From contig NZ_FOZM01000001.1 of assembly GCF_900114675.1 (NCBI RefSeq), positions 62,001-126,000 of the forward strand: a DNA stretch of 64,000 nucleotides. Direction: 5' to 3'. The notes beneath the pieces were generated by a model. That model worked only from the letters and a program-made list of their open reading frames with translations. It was not told the origin of the DNA and did not search any database. Source of the stretch: Yoonia litorea (GTDB lineage: Bacteria > Pseudomonadota > Alphaproteobacteria > Rhodobacterales > Rhodobacteraceae). The translations under genes and the position numbers were made by a program. Positions 26,212 through 33,941 of this stretch are shown here, in pieces; within the stretch, counting starts at the first letter, position 1; the number at the start of each line of letters is the position of its first letter.

Positions 26212-27114
26212 TCATTGTGCCGCCCCTTTCCGACCCGACTTGCGCGGGTCATCGGCGATTTTTGACGGGTCCGCATCGCGGATCAGGCGATCCTCACCGG
26301 AGAGGCAGACAAATCGCTGGCCCTTCATGCGCCCGATCAGCGTCAAACCGACCTGCTGCGCGATCTCGACCCCCCAAGCGGTAAAACCTGATCTGGAGGC
26401 CAATACAGGGATCCCCATCATTGATGTTTTGATCACCATCTCCGAGGTCAGCCGTCCGGTGGTGTAGAGAACCTTGTCATCGGCCGGTACCTTTTCAGAA
26501 AGCATCCAGCCTGCAATCTTGTCCACGGCGTTATGCCGGCCAACATCTTCCATGTAGACGAGCGGGCGGTCCTGTTGGCACAGAACGGTGCCATGGATCG
26601 CGCCAGCCTCAAGATAGAGCGAGGGTGTGCGGTTGATAGTGGCGGCCAATTTGTAAAGATCAGAGGTTCTGACGGATGTCGCAGGAAGGGTGATCCCCTC
26701 AAGCCCCTCCATCATGTCACCGAAAACTGTGCCGACGGCGCACCCGCTAGTGCGTGTCTTTTTCTTCAGCTTTTCTTCAAATGTGGTGTGGGTTTTCGTT
26801 CTGACCACGACGGTCTCGATTTCTTCGTCGTAATCGACACCAGTAATATCGTCGCCAGCCTTCAGCATGCCCTGATTGCGCAGGAAACCCAGAGCGAGAT
26901 ACTCTGGATAATCACCAATTGTCATGGCTGTCACGATTTCCTGAGCATTGAGGTAGATCGTCAGCGGGCGTTCTTCCACCACATTCAAGGCGACTGTCTT
27001 GCCGTCCTGATCGGTGCCCTGAACACCGCGTGTCAGCCTTGACGCATGTGGAGACGGCGCGATGAGATAAGCAGAAGTGTCGTCGATCCGCGCCAATTGT
27101 CTTTCTTTCTCCAT
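26212..27114 (-). CDS. fdhD: Formate dehydrogenase accessory sulfurtransferase FdhD
   Basis: Sulfurates the molybdenum cofactor before insertion into formate dehydrogenase. The 300-residue protein has the family motifs NAQEIVTAMTIGDYPEYLA, VEDVGRHNAVDK-type sequence (MEDVGRHNAVDKIAG) and VIKTSMMGIPVLASRSG. The E. coli CxxC motif is replaced by TSGCAVGT with a single Cys (about C125). No formate dehydrogenase genes lie in the window. It is the first gene of the molybdenum-cofactor run. Confidence 0.94.
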   Translation of the reverse strand: MEKERQLARIDDTSAYLIAPSPHASRLTRGVQGTDQDGKTVALNVVEERPLTIYLNAQEIVTAMTIGDYPEYLALGFLRNQGMLKAGDDITGVDYDEEIETVVVRTKTHTTFEEKLKKKTRTSGCAVGTVFGDMMEGLEGITLPATSVRTSDLYKLAATINRTPSLYLEAGAIHGTVLCQQDRPLVYMEDVGRHNAVDKIAGWMLSEKVPADDKVLYTTGRLTSEMVIKTSMMGIPVLASRSGFTAWGVEIAQQVGLTLIGRMKGQRFVCLSGEDRLIRDADPSKIADDPRKSGRKGAAQ

Positions 27115-27122
27115 TTGCGTAA

Positions 27123-27146
27123 AGCCTGAGGCAACGGTCTCAGGCT
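27123..27146. promoter_or_regulatory. Inverted repeat between divergent fdhD and azlC
   Basis: AGCCTGAG (27123-27130) and CTCAGGCT (27139-27146) form a perfect 8-bp inverted repeat with an 8-base loop. It fills most of the 43-bp gap between the two divergent start codons and ends 11 bases before the azlC ATG. It may be an operator shared by both genes or a leader hairpin. Confidence 0.4.
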
Positions 27147-27157
27147 AGGGCAAAGCA

Positions 27158-27880
27158 ATGACGGTTTCCACAGCGAAACGACCAGCAAAATCCGCCTATT
27201 GGGCAGGTGTGCGCGACGGAACGCCTTTCCTGCTCATGGCTGTGCCATTCGCGACCCTTTTCGGTGTCATTGCCACCGATGCAGGCCTCACTCTGGCGCA
27301 GGCGATGGGCTTCACAATCCTTGTGATTGCCGGTGCCGCACAGTTCGCGGCGATCCAGTTGATGGTCGAGAATGCGAGTATTGCCTTCGTCCTATTGGCA
27401 GCGCTGGCAGTGAATCTACGGATGGCGATGTATTCGGCGTCACTGGTGCCTTACCTGGGTGCGGCGCCGCTGTGGAAGCGCGCCTGTGTGGCCTATCTCA
27501 ACTTCGACCAGACCTACATCACATCGATCGCGCGCTATGAGGCAAGGCCCGAGATGAGTGTCGCGGAGCGGGTGCAATACTTTTTCGGGGTGGCGACACC
27601 GATCACCCCTTTCTGGTTCGGCATGACATTCGTTGGGATCGTTGCAGGGCAGGCCATTCCGGACGCTTGGGCGCTCGATTTCATTATGCCGATCATGTTC
27701 CTTGCGATGGTCGCACCGATGATGAAGTCGCTGGCGCATGTTGCGGCCGCCGCGGTTTCGGTCAGTGTGGGAATTGCGCTGGTGAACATGCCTGCCGGAA
27801 CTGGCCTTTTGATCGCGGCGGGCGCGGCCATGCTGACCGGTGCTTTGGTGGAAATCTGGCAGGAAAGGCGCACGTCATGA
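27158..27880 (+). CDS. azlC: AzlC-family branched-chain amino acid exporter, large subunit
   Basis: A 240-residue inner-membrane protein with six or more helices and the AzlC patterns (GTPFLLMAVPFATLFG, NLRMAMYSAS, FNFDQTY-type region). With AzlD it exports branched-chain amino acids or analogues. The azlD gene overlaps its stop by ATGA, the usual arrangement for this two-component exporter. Confidence 0.92.
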   Translation: MTVSTAKRPAKSAYWAGVRDGTPFLLMAVPFATLFGVIATDAGLTLAQAMGFTILVIAGAAQFAAIQLMVENASIAFVLLAALAVNLRMAMYSASLVPYLGAAPLWKRACVAYLNFDQTYITSIARYEARPEMSVAERVQYFFGVATPITPFWFGMTFVGIVAGQAIPDAWALDFIMPIMFLAMVAPMMKSLAHVAAAAVSVSVGIALVNMPAGTGLLIAAGAAMLTGALVEIWQERRTS

Positions 27881-28212
27881 CCTACACCGCAGCCGAAATC
27901 TGGACGATCATCATCGTGATGGGGATCGGGACCTTTCTGATCCGGTTTTCCTTTCTGGGTCTGATCGGTGACCGGCCCATGCCGCCATTTGTCTTGCGCC
28001 TGTTGCGCTATACGCCGGTTGCCGTGTTGCCTGGGATGGTGGCGCCGTTGGTGATCTGGCCAGCCGCAACAGGTGGTATTTTTGATCCTGTTCGCGCATC
28101 GGCGGCCATTGCGACCGTTCTGGTCGGCATTTGGACGCGCAACGTTTTGTGGGCGATTTTCGGTGGCGCTGTGACGCTTTACGGATTGATGGGCGTCACT
28201 GCCCTTCTCTGA
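27877..28212 (+). CDS. azlD: AzlD-family small subunit of branched-chain amino acid exporter
   Basis: A 111-residue membrane protein with about four hydrophobic helices and the AzlD-typical TFLIRFSFL and LLRYTPVAVLPGMVAP. It starts in the azlC stop codon and works as its partner. Its 3' end overlaps the convergent lipoprotein gene by 17 bp. Confidence 0.9.
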   Translation: MTYTAAEIWTIIIVMGIGTFLIRFSFLGLIGDRPMPPFVLRLLRYTPVAVLPGMVAPLVIWPAATGGIFDPVRASAAIATVLVGIWTRNVLWAIFGGAVTLYGLMGVTALL

Positions 28213-28810
28213 GCATTTCCGAAATCTCGCGTGCCGCGATGGTTTTGTCGTCAGCGTCAAATTCGCGGTACTCCTCGCTTGTGACACCGGGCAATTTACC
28301 AAAATCGTCTGACAGACGGTTCGGCCCCCAGGTCTGGCGGATGCTGCCGAAACCGGGAAGCTGCCGCAGCAGGCGGGACGTCACGCGCGCGCAGTTGGCC
28401 TGTGCCACGGGGCCAGAGACCAGAGCGAGGTTGAGTGCTTGTTCGGCAACCTCCGGGCGGACCTCGATGGTCTGTCCGATGACATAGTAGCTCACGCGTG
28501 CATGAAAACTGATATAGAGCCGCTCAAGCTGCGGGGTCACACCGAAAAGAACGTCATTGCGTTCCGGCATGATCGACTGGCTCCATGATCCTGCCGGATC
28601 AAACATCACACGTTGGCTTGCATTGATCAGCAAGGCTGTGTGCGCCCCGTTGCCGGAGCCCACATTCTTCATCGTATAAAGCGTCAGATAAGACCGGCCG
28701 GGTTCGCGATAGATCGCCCGTGCGACCACATCGTCGGGCGCCCAGACCTCTTGCGCGCCACAGCCCGCAAGGGCCAGTGGCAGTCCAATAAGAAAGTTGC
28801 GGCGCTGCAA
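28196..28810 (-). CDS. Predicted lipoprotein of unknown function
   Basis: A 204-residue protein starting MQRRNFLIGLPLALAGCG: a signal with a twin-Arg-like start and the lipobox LAGC, so the mature protein would begin at Cys17. The body has an alpha/beta character with conserved-looking YLTLYTMKNVGSGNGAHTAL and PGSW-type turns, and resembles proteins annotated only as hypothetical in Rhodobacterales. It lies 8 bases after the oxidase subunit IV gene on the same strand. Confidence 0.75.
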   Translation of the reverse strand: MQRRNFLIGLPLALAGCGAQEVWAPDDVVARAIYREPGRSYLTLYTMKNVGSGNGAHTALLINASQRVMFDPAGSWSQSIMPERNDVLFGVTPQLERLYISFHARVSYYVIGQTIEVRPEVAEQALNLALVSGPVAQANCARVTSRLLRQLPGFGSIRQTWGPNRLSDDFGKLPGVTSEEYREFDADDKTIAAREISEMLREGQ

Positions 28811-28818
28811 GGCTGCTT

Positions 28819-28953
28819 TTAGGCCGCGATCAGAGCCAGAAAAACGAGAAACACCAGAATACCGATGGTCGCCTTTGTGGTCATGCTCATGAAACCAGCG
28901 AAGGTCTTTTCCTGCGTTGTGATATCCATTTCGCCGTGCTTGTGCTCAGCCAT
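28819..28953 (-). CDS. aa3-type cytochrome c oxidase subunit IV
   Basis: A 44-residue protein starting MAEHKHGEMDITTQEKTF, with one transmembrane helix at the C-terminus (ATIGILVFLVFLALIAA). This matches the small single-helix subunit of alphaproteobacterial aa3 oxidases. The role of the subunit is minor or unclear. The other oxidase genes are not in this window. A gagggag ribosome site precedes the ATG. Confidence 0.85.
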   Translation of the reverse strand: MAEHKHGEMDITTQEKTFAGFMSMTTKATIGILVFLVFLALIAA

Positions 28954-29018
28954 CTCATTGCTCCCTCAAAGTGAGAATTTCGGAACCCTTAGACGATTCA
29001 TATAGCCTTGTCACGCGG

Positions 29019-29498
29019 TCAGGAGGTCACATCTTCGCTGCGATCCAGTGCCGTGGCGAGCTGGAAGCCGATCCGCTTGGGTTCCGGCTGGTCAATATGC
29101 TTTGGGCTGGCAACCAGCGAGACATTCAACTGGCTGACATGCTGGATCAACTGCGTTTTTGCACCTGACTGATTGGTCCCGTAATAGGTGATGATGTCAG
29201 GATCATAGTAGCCCAAGCCTTCGATCCTGATGACACCGGTGTCGCTGCCGGTCAGCCCCATCCCGACCTCATGGTCGTTGTCGAGCTGTTTTTCAAAGTT
29301 CTGGATGTAAAGGATAATGCGCTCATATGCCCATTGCGCGGGGCTTTTTTTGGTAGCGGGTTCAGCCAGTGCGCGCGGCAGTTGGCCTTGCGTGACAGGT
29401 TTTGCGTTCGGGTCGGTGTGGACTTCGCGCGTTTGAGGCAGCGCGTCGTTCTCCATCAGCTCGGCTGACGTGTCGATCGTCATCTTGTCATCTGTCAT
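29019..29498 (-). CDS. DUF6173 family protein
   Basis: A 159-residue soluble protein. After a disordered N-terminal 45 residues it has the conserved core SPAQWAYERIILYIQNFEKQ and a beta-rich part with GYYDPDIITYYG and PKRIGFQL. This looks like the DUF6173 family of Rhodobacterales, function unknown. It overlaps the Lrp-type regulator stop by 4 bases and is therefore likely co-transcribed with it. Confidence 0.7.
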   Translation of the reverse strand: MTDDKMTIDTSAELMENDALPQTREVHTDPNAKPVTQGQLPRALAEPATKKSPAQWAYERIILYIQNFEKQLDNDHEVGMGLTGSDTGVIRIEGLGYYDPDIITYYGTNQSGAKTQLIQHVSQLNVSLVASPKHIDQPEPKRIGFQLATALDRSEDVTS

Positions 29499-29956
29499 AG
29501 TGGCACCGCGGTTGTTTCCTTGATCTCTTCCATAACGAAACTGGCCGAGATATCCGAGACTGATATCCGTGATGTCAGGCGTTTGTAAAATGCGTCATAG
29601 GCAGGAACATCCGCGACGCGGACCCGCAGCACGTAATCAAGGTCCCCTGTCATGCGGTAAGCACCCACGACCTCGGGGAAAAGTTGCAGTGCTGACTGAA
29701 AGTCCTTCATCCAGATATCATCATGCTTGCTGGTCCGGATCAGCACCATCGCTGTCAGCGGAACGCCGACACTTGCCGCGTCGACGAGGGCGACCCGCCC
29801 TCTTATCACCCCGCGCTCTTCCAGAGCTTTGATCCGCCGCCAGCAGGCGTTTCGTGAAAGATTGACGGTGGCACTCACGTCATCGACCGAGAGGCTGGCA
29901 TCTTTTTGCAAGATGCTAAGGATTTTGCGGTCTATATCGTCTATATTTTCGGTCAT
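29495..29956 (-). CDS. Lrp/AsnC-family transcriptional regulator
   Basis: A 153-residue regulator with an N-terminal helix-turn-helix (SVDDVSATVNLSRNACWRRI) and the C-terminal ligand-binding RAM domain (about 65-150). Such proteins sense amino acids and often control their own gene and a divergent neighbour. Here the divergent neighbour is the DUF6356 gene, across a 103-bp AT-rich region. Confidence 0.92.
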   Translation of the reverse strand: MTENIDDIDRKILSILQKDASLSVDDVSATVNLSRNACWRRIKALEERGVIRGRVALVDAASVGVPLTAMVLIRTSKHDDIWMKDFQSALQLFPEVVGAYRMTGDLDYVLRVRVADVPAYDAFYKRLTSRISVSDISASFVMEEIKETTAVPL

Positions 29957-30059
29957 GCATGAGAAATTATCCCAAAATTGTATCTTATGGCAATATCATT
30001 TGAGACATTTGTTGTGGCGACTTGGGATATGTTGATCCAAACCAGTAAGGGAGCCACTC
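29957..30059. promoter_or_regulatory. AT-rich divergent promoter region between lrp-type gene and DUF6356 gene
   Basis: The region around 29970-30015 is clearly more AT-rich than its surroundings, with runs such as ttatcccaaaattgtatc and gcaatatcatttgag. Lrp-type proteins wrap AT-rich DNA, so this is a likely autoregulatory region. I cannot define a single consensus site. Confidence 0.4.
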
Positions 30060-30299
30060 ATGTCCGATTCAACGCACACACCCGCAGCAAAATCAGTTTT
30101 CGCCAGCCTGTTCACCGATCATCCTGCGACAGTGGATGAGACATACTTTCAGCATATGCGCTTTGCTTTGACATTTGCATTCTGGTTGACGGTCGCTGGA
30201 TTGGCCGCGCTCGTGCACGCGATTATTCCTGCTGCTTGTGAAACCACCGTCAGCCGTATCCTGCGCCGGATGGTCGCCAAGATGGACGCGCGCCACTGA
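30060..30299 (+). CDS. DUF6356 family small membrane protein
   Basis: A 79-residue protein with one clear transmembrane helix (about 36-56, ALTFAFWLTVAGLAALVHAI). The preceding FTDHPATVDETYFQHM is the typical DUF6356 pattern. Function unknown. It ends one base before the glutamine amidotransferase ATG, indicating co-transcription. Confidence 0.75.
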   Translation: MSDSTHTPAAKSVFASLFTDHPATVDETYFQHMRFALTFAFWLTVAGLAALVHAIIPAACETTVSRILRRMVAKMDARH

Positions 30300-30300
30300 T

Positions 30301-31074
30301 ATGTGCCGTATCGCCGCCTATGCGGGCCCTGCTATCCCGCTTGAAAACATCGTTGTCCGTCCAGTGCATTCGTTGCTGGAGCAGAGCCAGCATGCGACCG
30401 AGGCCAAACTGGCAGTCAACGGCGACGGCTTCGGCATCAGCTGGTATGATGATCGCGGGGCGCTGGGCCTTTATCGCGATGTGCTGCCTGCCTGGGCGGA
30501 TGACAACCTGATCAACCTCTGCCGAATGGTACGTTCACCGCTCTTTATTGCGCATATCCGGGCCTCGACCGTGGGAGAGACCACGCGGGTGAATTGCCAT
30601 CCCTTTGCCTATGGTCGATGGTCATTCTGCCACAATGGCCAGATCCCGCATTTCAGGGTGATCCGCCGTCGTCTGATGGCCGCGCTGCCGGAACATCTGT
30701 TTGAACAGATGCGCGGGACCACCGATAGCGAGATGATTTTTCTGACGCTTCTGGCAAACGGGCTAGAAGCTGATCCGGAGCACGCGCTGGCGTTGACGCT
30801 AGATCAGATCGGAACAGCAGGTGATGAAGGACCGATCAAGCTGACGTGCGTGTTCTCTGATGGTGAAACGCTCTATGGCTTCAGGCATGCCTCAACTGGG
30901 CCCGCGCCAACGCTCTACGTGTCTGAGGTGCTGGAACATGGTGGCCGTGCTGTCGCATCAGAGCCACTTTGCGGAATGGCCCAGCGATGGACCGCCGTGC
31001 CGCCGGACACGCTGTGCAAGGTCACGCCGGAGGGTTTCGAGCTTTGCCCTTTGACGGCGGCGCGCGCCGCGTAA
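30301..31074 (+). CDS. Class II glutamine amidotransferase (YafJ-like)
   Basis: A 257-residue Ntn-type amidotransferase domain alone. The nucleophile is Cys2 (MCRIAAYAG), with NGDGFGISWY, HIRASTVG and FCHNGQIPHF completing the glutaminase site. No second catalytic domain is attached, so the acceptor is unknown, as for E. coli YafJ and mycobacterial EgtC relatives. An upstream ATG at 30238 is in frame, but catalysis needs Cys at position 2, so 30301 is right. Confidence 0.92.
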   Translation: MCRIAAYAGPAIPLENIVVRPVHSLLEQSQHATEAKLAVNGDGFGISWYDDRGALGLYRDVLPAWADDNLINLCRMVRSPLFIAHIRASTVGETTRVNCHPFAYGRWSFCHNGQIPHFRVIRRRLMAALPEHLFEQMRGTTDSEMIFLTLLANGLEADPEHALALTLDQIGTAGDEGPIKLTCVFSDGETLYGFRHASTGPAPTLYVSEVLEHGGRAVASEPLCGMAQRWTAVPPDTLCKVTPEGFELCPLTAARAA

Positions 31075-31085
31075 GAACACCCTGC

Positions 31086-32123
31086 CTAAATACGTTGAAA
31101 GACATAGGCACCGTTTTCACGCAATGTGCGTGTGACCAGCCCTGCCTGATGAAGGTGGTTCAGGTGCGCGACAGCCTCGACCAATGCCAAACCGTACTCC
31201 CCGCGACCGATGTTCCGTTTAAAGAGCGGCAGAAAACAATCTCCTGCGGCTTGCGGTTCTGAAAGATGGTCGAGCAGTCGCGCGAGCGCGCCCTCATGGT
31301 TTTCGATCAATTGCCGCAGCCGCGTGGGAAGTCCGGTAAAGGGCAGTTTGTGTCCCGGTAGGATCAGTTGCTGGTCATCTGCGAAAGTGCAGAATTTCTC
31401 GCATGACGCGATCCAGTCGCTCACAGGATCAGCGTCGGGCTCGGTTGGGTAAACACCCAGGTTTGGGCTGATCGACGGCAAGAGCTGATCGCCGCCAATG
31501 ACAAGATTGTCGTCGCGGCTCCAGAAGGTCGCATGTTCCGGCGCGTGACCATTGCCCATGCGGATGTCCCAAGTGCGTCCGCCCATTTTGATGGTGTCGC
31601 CCTCGACAAGACGTGTGTAACCCAACGGGAGTGGCGCGACGCAATCAGCAAAGTTGAAGGGGCGCTCCGTTCGCCGTTTTTCAAGCTCGGCAGGGTCCAT
31701 GCCAGCATGCGTATAAAACGTTATGGCCTCGGCGTTTGGCGCCTCTTGCACATCAAGCGTCAGCATCCGGGCCATGAGCCAACCTGTGCGTGGCATCGCA
31801 AGGCTGGCGCCGTTTTGCATGAACCAGCCAGCCAGACCCACGTGATCAGGGTGATGGTGCGTGACGACCACGCGGCCAACTGGTTTGCCAGCGAGCGGCC
31901 CGTCAAGCAGTGCCTGCCAGATGCGTTTGGAGGTTTTCGATGCAAAGCCTGTGTCGATCACCGTCCAGCTCTCGCCGTCATCGAGTGCATAGACATTCAC
32001 ATGATCAAGCGCCATTGGAAGTGGCAACCGCATCCAAAGGATACCGCTTGCCACTTCGATCGCTTCGCTGCTGCCGGGCGCATCCGGGAACGGGTAGCGG
32101 ATGCCCTTAATCTGATCTTTCAT
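31086..32123 (-). CDS. MBL-fold metallo-hydrolase
   Basis: A 345-residue metallo-beta-lactamase-fold protein with THHHPDHVGLAGW (metal motif), GHAPEHATFW and LPGHKLPF with further His ligands. A C-terminal winged-helix-like region follows (about 285-345), as in LACTB2-type proteins. Substrate unknown. It directly abuts the acyl-CoA dehydrogenase gene upstream (the stop and start share a base), so the two are probably one transcript. Confidence 0.88.
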   Translation of the reverse strand: MKDQIKGIRYPFPDAPGSSEAIEVASGILWMRLPLPMALDHVNVYALDDGESWTVIDTGFASKTSKRIWQALLDGPLAGKPVGRVVVTHHHPDHVGLAGWFMQNGASLAMPRTGWLMARMLTLDVQEAPNAEAITFYTHAGMDPAELEKRRTERPFNFADCVAPLPLGYTRLVEGDTIKMGGRTWDIRMGNGHAPEHATFWSRDDNLVIGGDQLLPSISPNLGVYPTEPDADPVSDWIASCEKFCTFADDQQLILPGHKLPFTGLPTRLRQLIENHEGALARLLDHLSEPQAAGDCFLPLFKRNIGRGEYGLALVEAVAHLNHLHQAGLVTRTLRENGAYVFQRI

Positions 32124-33826
32124 CAGGCCGCTAAATCATCCGCGGTAATTGACATCAAGTCCCCTGCGCCTTCTCGGACATGGGCCAGAAGACCGGTGTG
32201 CTCAGGCAACATCCGTTTGATGTAGAAGGTCGCGAGGCGCTGGCGTGATGCATCGCCTGCCAGTGCGCTTTTGAGATAGACATAACCACCCAGAACGCGG
32301 GCAAAGGCACGCAGGAACGGCACGGCACCGGCAAACCGTTCGTTCAGATCCTGTTGCGCGACAAGCCACTCTGTCGTCTCGCGCAGGTTCTCTGCTGATT
32401 GCCAGACCGCACCGGCCAATTCAGGGTGCGTCGCCTTGGCAGCATCAGCGCCCTGTTCGATTTCATCGAGAAGGCGGAACGCGGCCTCGCCGCCGTCCAT
32501 CAATTTGCGCGCGACCAGATCCATTGCCTGAATGCCGTTTGTGCCTTCGTAGATCGTGGCAACACGCACGTCACGGGCGTATTGGGCGGCACCGGTTTCT
32601 TCAATGAAACCCATACCACCGTGAACCTGAATCCCCGTTGCGGAGACTTCGCAGCCCACGTCAGAGCCGAATGCCTTTGAGATCGGCGTCAGGAAAGCGG
32701 CACGCGCCTCCCAGACGGCATCGCCAGTGGCAAGTGCCATGTCGATAGCAACCGCATTCATCAGGCAAATCGCGCGTGCCGCGTAGGTGTCGGCCTTCAT
32801 GGTCGTCAGCATCCGGCGAACATCTGCATGTTCGATAATCGTGCCGCTGCCGCCCGCGCGCCCTTGTTTGCGATCCTGTGCGTATGCCAAGGCGTGCTGG
32901 TAGGCACCTTCGGCAACCCCGACGCCCTGTGCTGCCACCCCAAGCCGCGCGTTGTTCATCATCGTAAACATTGCAGCCATGCCGCCATGCTCTGCGCCAA
33001 CGAGCCAGCCTTTGGCGCCCGCGTATTCCATCACAGCAGTCGGTGAGCCGTGCAGACCCATTTTGTGCTCAAGGCTGACAACGCGCAGGCTGTTGCGTTC
33101 GCCGGGGTTTCCGTCGGCATCGGGGATCAGTTTCGGTACCATAAAAAGGCTGATGCCTTTCGTGCCTGCAACGCCATCGGGGAGGCGGGCGAGAACCAGA
33201 TGACATACGTTTTCTGTGAAATCGTTGTCGGCCCAGCTGATGTAAATCTTCTGGCCGGTGATACTGTAGGTCCCGTCACCGTTCGGTTCGGCTTTTGTGC
33301 GCAAGGCACCGACATCTGATCCCGCCTGAGGCTCGGTCAGGTTCATCGTGCCGTTCCATTCGCCAGAGACCATCTTGGGGATGTACAGATCCTTGATCTC
33401 GTCAGAGGCGTGGTGCTCCAATGCCTCAATCTGGCCTTGGGTCATCAACGGGCTGAGTTGCAGTGACAGACACGCGCTTGCGATCATTTCGTTGACCGTC
33501 GTGGTCAGCGACATTGGCAAACCAAGTCCACCGACCTCTTGGCTGGCAGACATGCCGATCCATCCGCCCTCTGCGATTGCGCGGTAACCGTCAGCAAAAC
33601 CGGGTGAGGTGCGCACAACACCGTTGTCGAGATACGCGGGATGCAAGTCTCCTTGCCGGTTGAGGGGCGCGAGAACCTCTTCGCACATTTTTCCGGCTTC
33701 CGTCAGAATCGCCTGCGTCATGTCTGGTGTTGCTTCGGCAAAACGCTCGGTCGCGGTGACGTCGCTGAAGCCGACCACATGGTCTAGCAAAAACTGGAAA
33801 TCGCTGACGGGTGCGCGGTAAGGCAT
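32123..33826 (-). CDS. Acyl-CoA dehydrogenase (long form, DmdC-like group)
   Basis: A 567-residue FAD enzyme with N-terminal, middle and C-terminal acyl-CoA dehydrogenase domains plus a C-terminal extension of the Acyl-CoA_dh_C type. Motifs include MNLTEPQAGSDVGALRTKA and GIQVHGGMGFIEETGAAQ. The group includes 3-methylmercaptopropionyl-CoA dehydrogenase DmdC and other long acyl-CoA dehydrogenases; which one this is cannot be fixed by eye. Electrons would pass through ETF to the oxidoreductase at 3893. The ATG at 33826 (MPYRAPVSDFQF) matches family N-termini; an upstream in-frame ATG at 33883 is not used. Confidence 0.9.
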   Translation of the reverse strand: MPYRAPVSDFQFLLDHVVGFSDVTATERFAEATPDMTQAILTEAGKMCEEVLAPLNRQGDLHPAYLDNGVVRTSPGFADGYRAIAEGGWIGMSASQEVGGLGLPMSLTTTVNEMIASACLSLQLSPLMTQGQIEALEHHASDEIKDLYIPKMVSGEWNGTMNLTEPQAGSDVGALRTKAEPNGDGTYSITGQKIYISWADNDFTENVCHLVLARLPDGVAGTKGISLFMVPKLIPDADGNPGERNSLRVVSLEHKMGLHGSPTAVMEYAGAKGWLVGAEHGGMAAMFTMMNNARLGVAAQGVGVAEGAYQHALAYAQDRKQGRAGGSGTIIEHADVRRMLTTMKADTYAARAICLMNAVAIDMALATGDAVWEARAAFLTPISKAFGSDVGCEVSATGIQVHGGMGFIEETGAAQYARDVRVATIYEGTNGIQAMDLVARKLMDGGEAAFRLLDEIEQGADAAKATHPELAGAVWQSAENLRETTEWLVAQQDLNERFAGAVPFLRAFARVLGGYVYLKSALAGDASRQRLATFYIKRMLPEHTGLLAHVREGAGDLMSITADDLAA

Positions 33827-33842
33827 TTGGTTTACTCCAAGT

Positions 33843-33870
33843 GGACCGATTGCTTGGCAAAGCACGGTCC
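33843..33870. repeat. Hairpin in the leader of the acyl-CoA dehydrogenase gene
   Basis: GGACCG + TGCT (33843-33854) pairs with AGCA + CGGTCC (33861-33870) around a 6-base loop, with a 2-base bulge. It lies 17 bases before the acyl-CoA dehydrogenase start on the minus strand, in the 115-bp divergent gap. It may be an operator or an RNA hairpin. Confidence 0.45.
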
Positions 33871-33941
33871 GAGGGCTATGCAACTGTGAACACGGGCCAA
33901 ACTACCTGCCATGGCCTACCCATCAACTGAAACGCCACGTC

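Noticed and set aside
25557-26276. A longer MobA starting at 26276
   Set aside because: The extra 44 residues cross an intergenic repeat and do not resemble a MobA N-terminus. A GTG at 26144 fits better.
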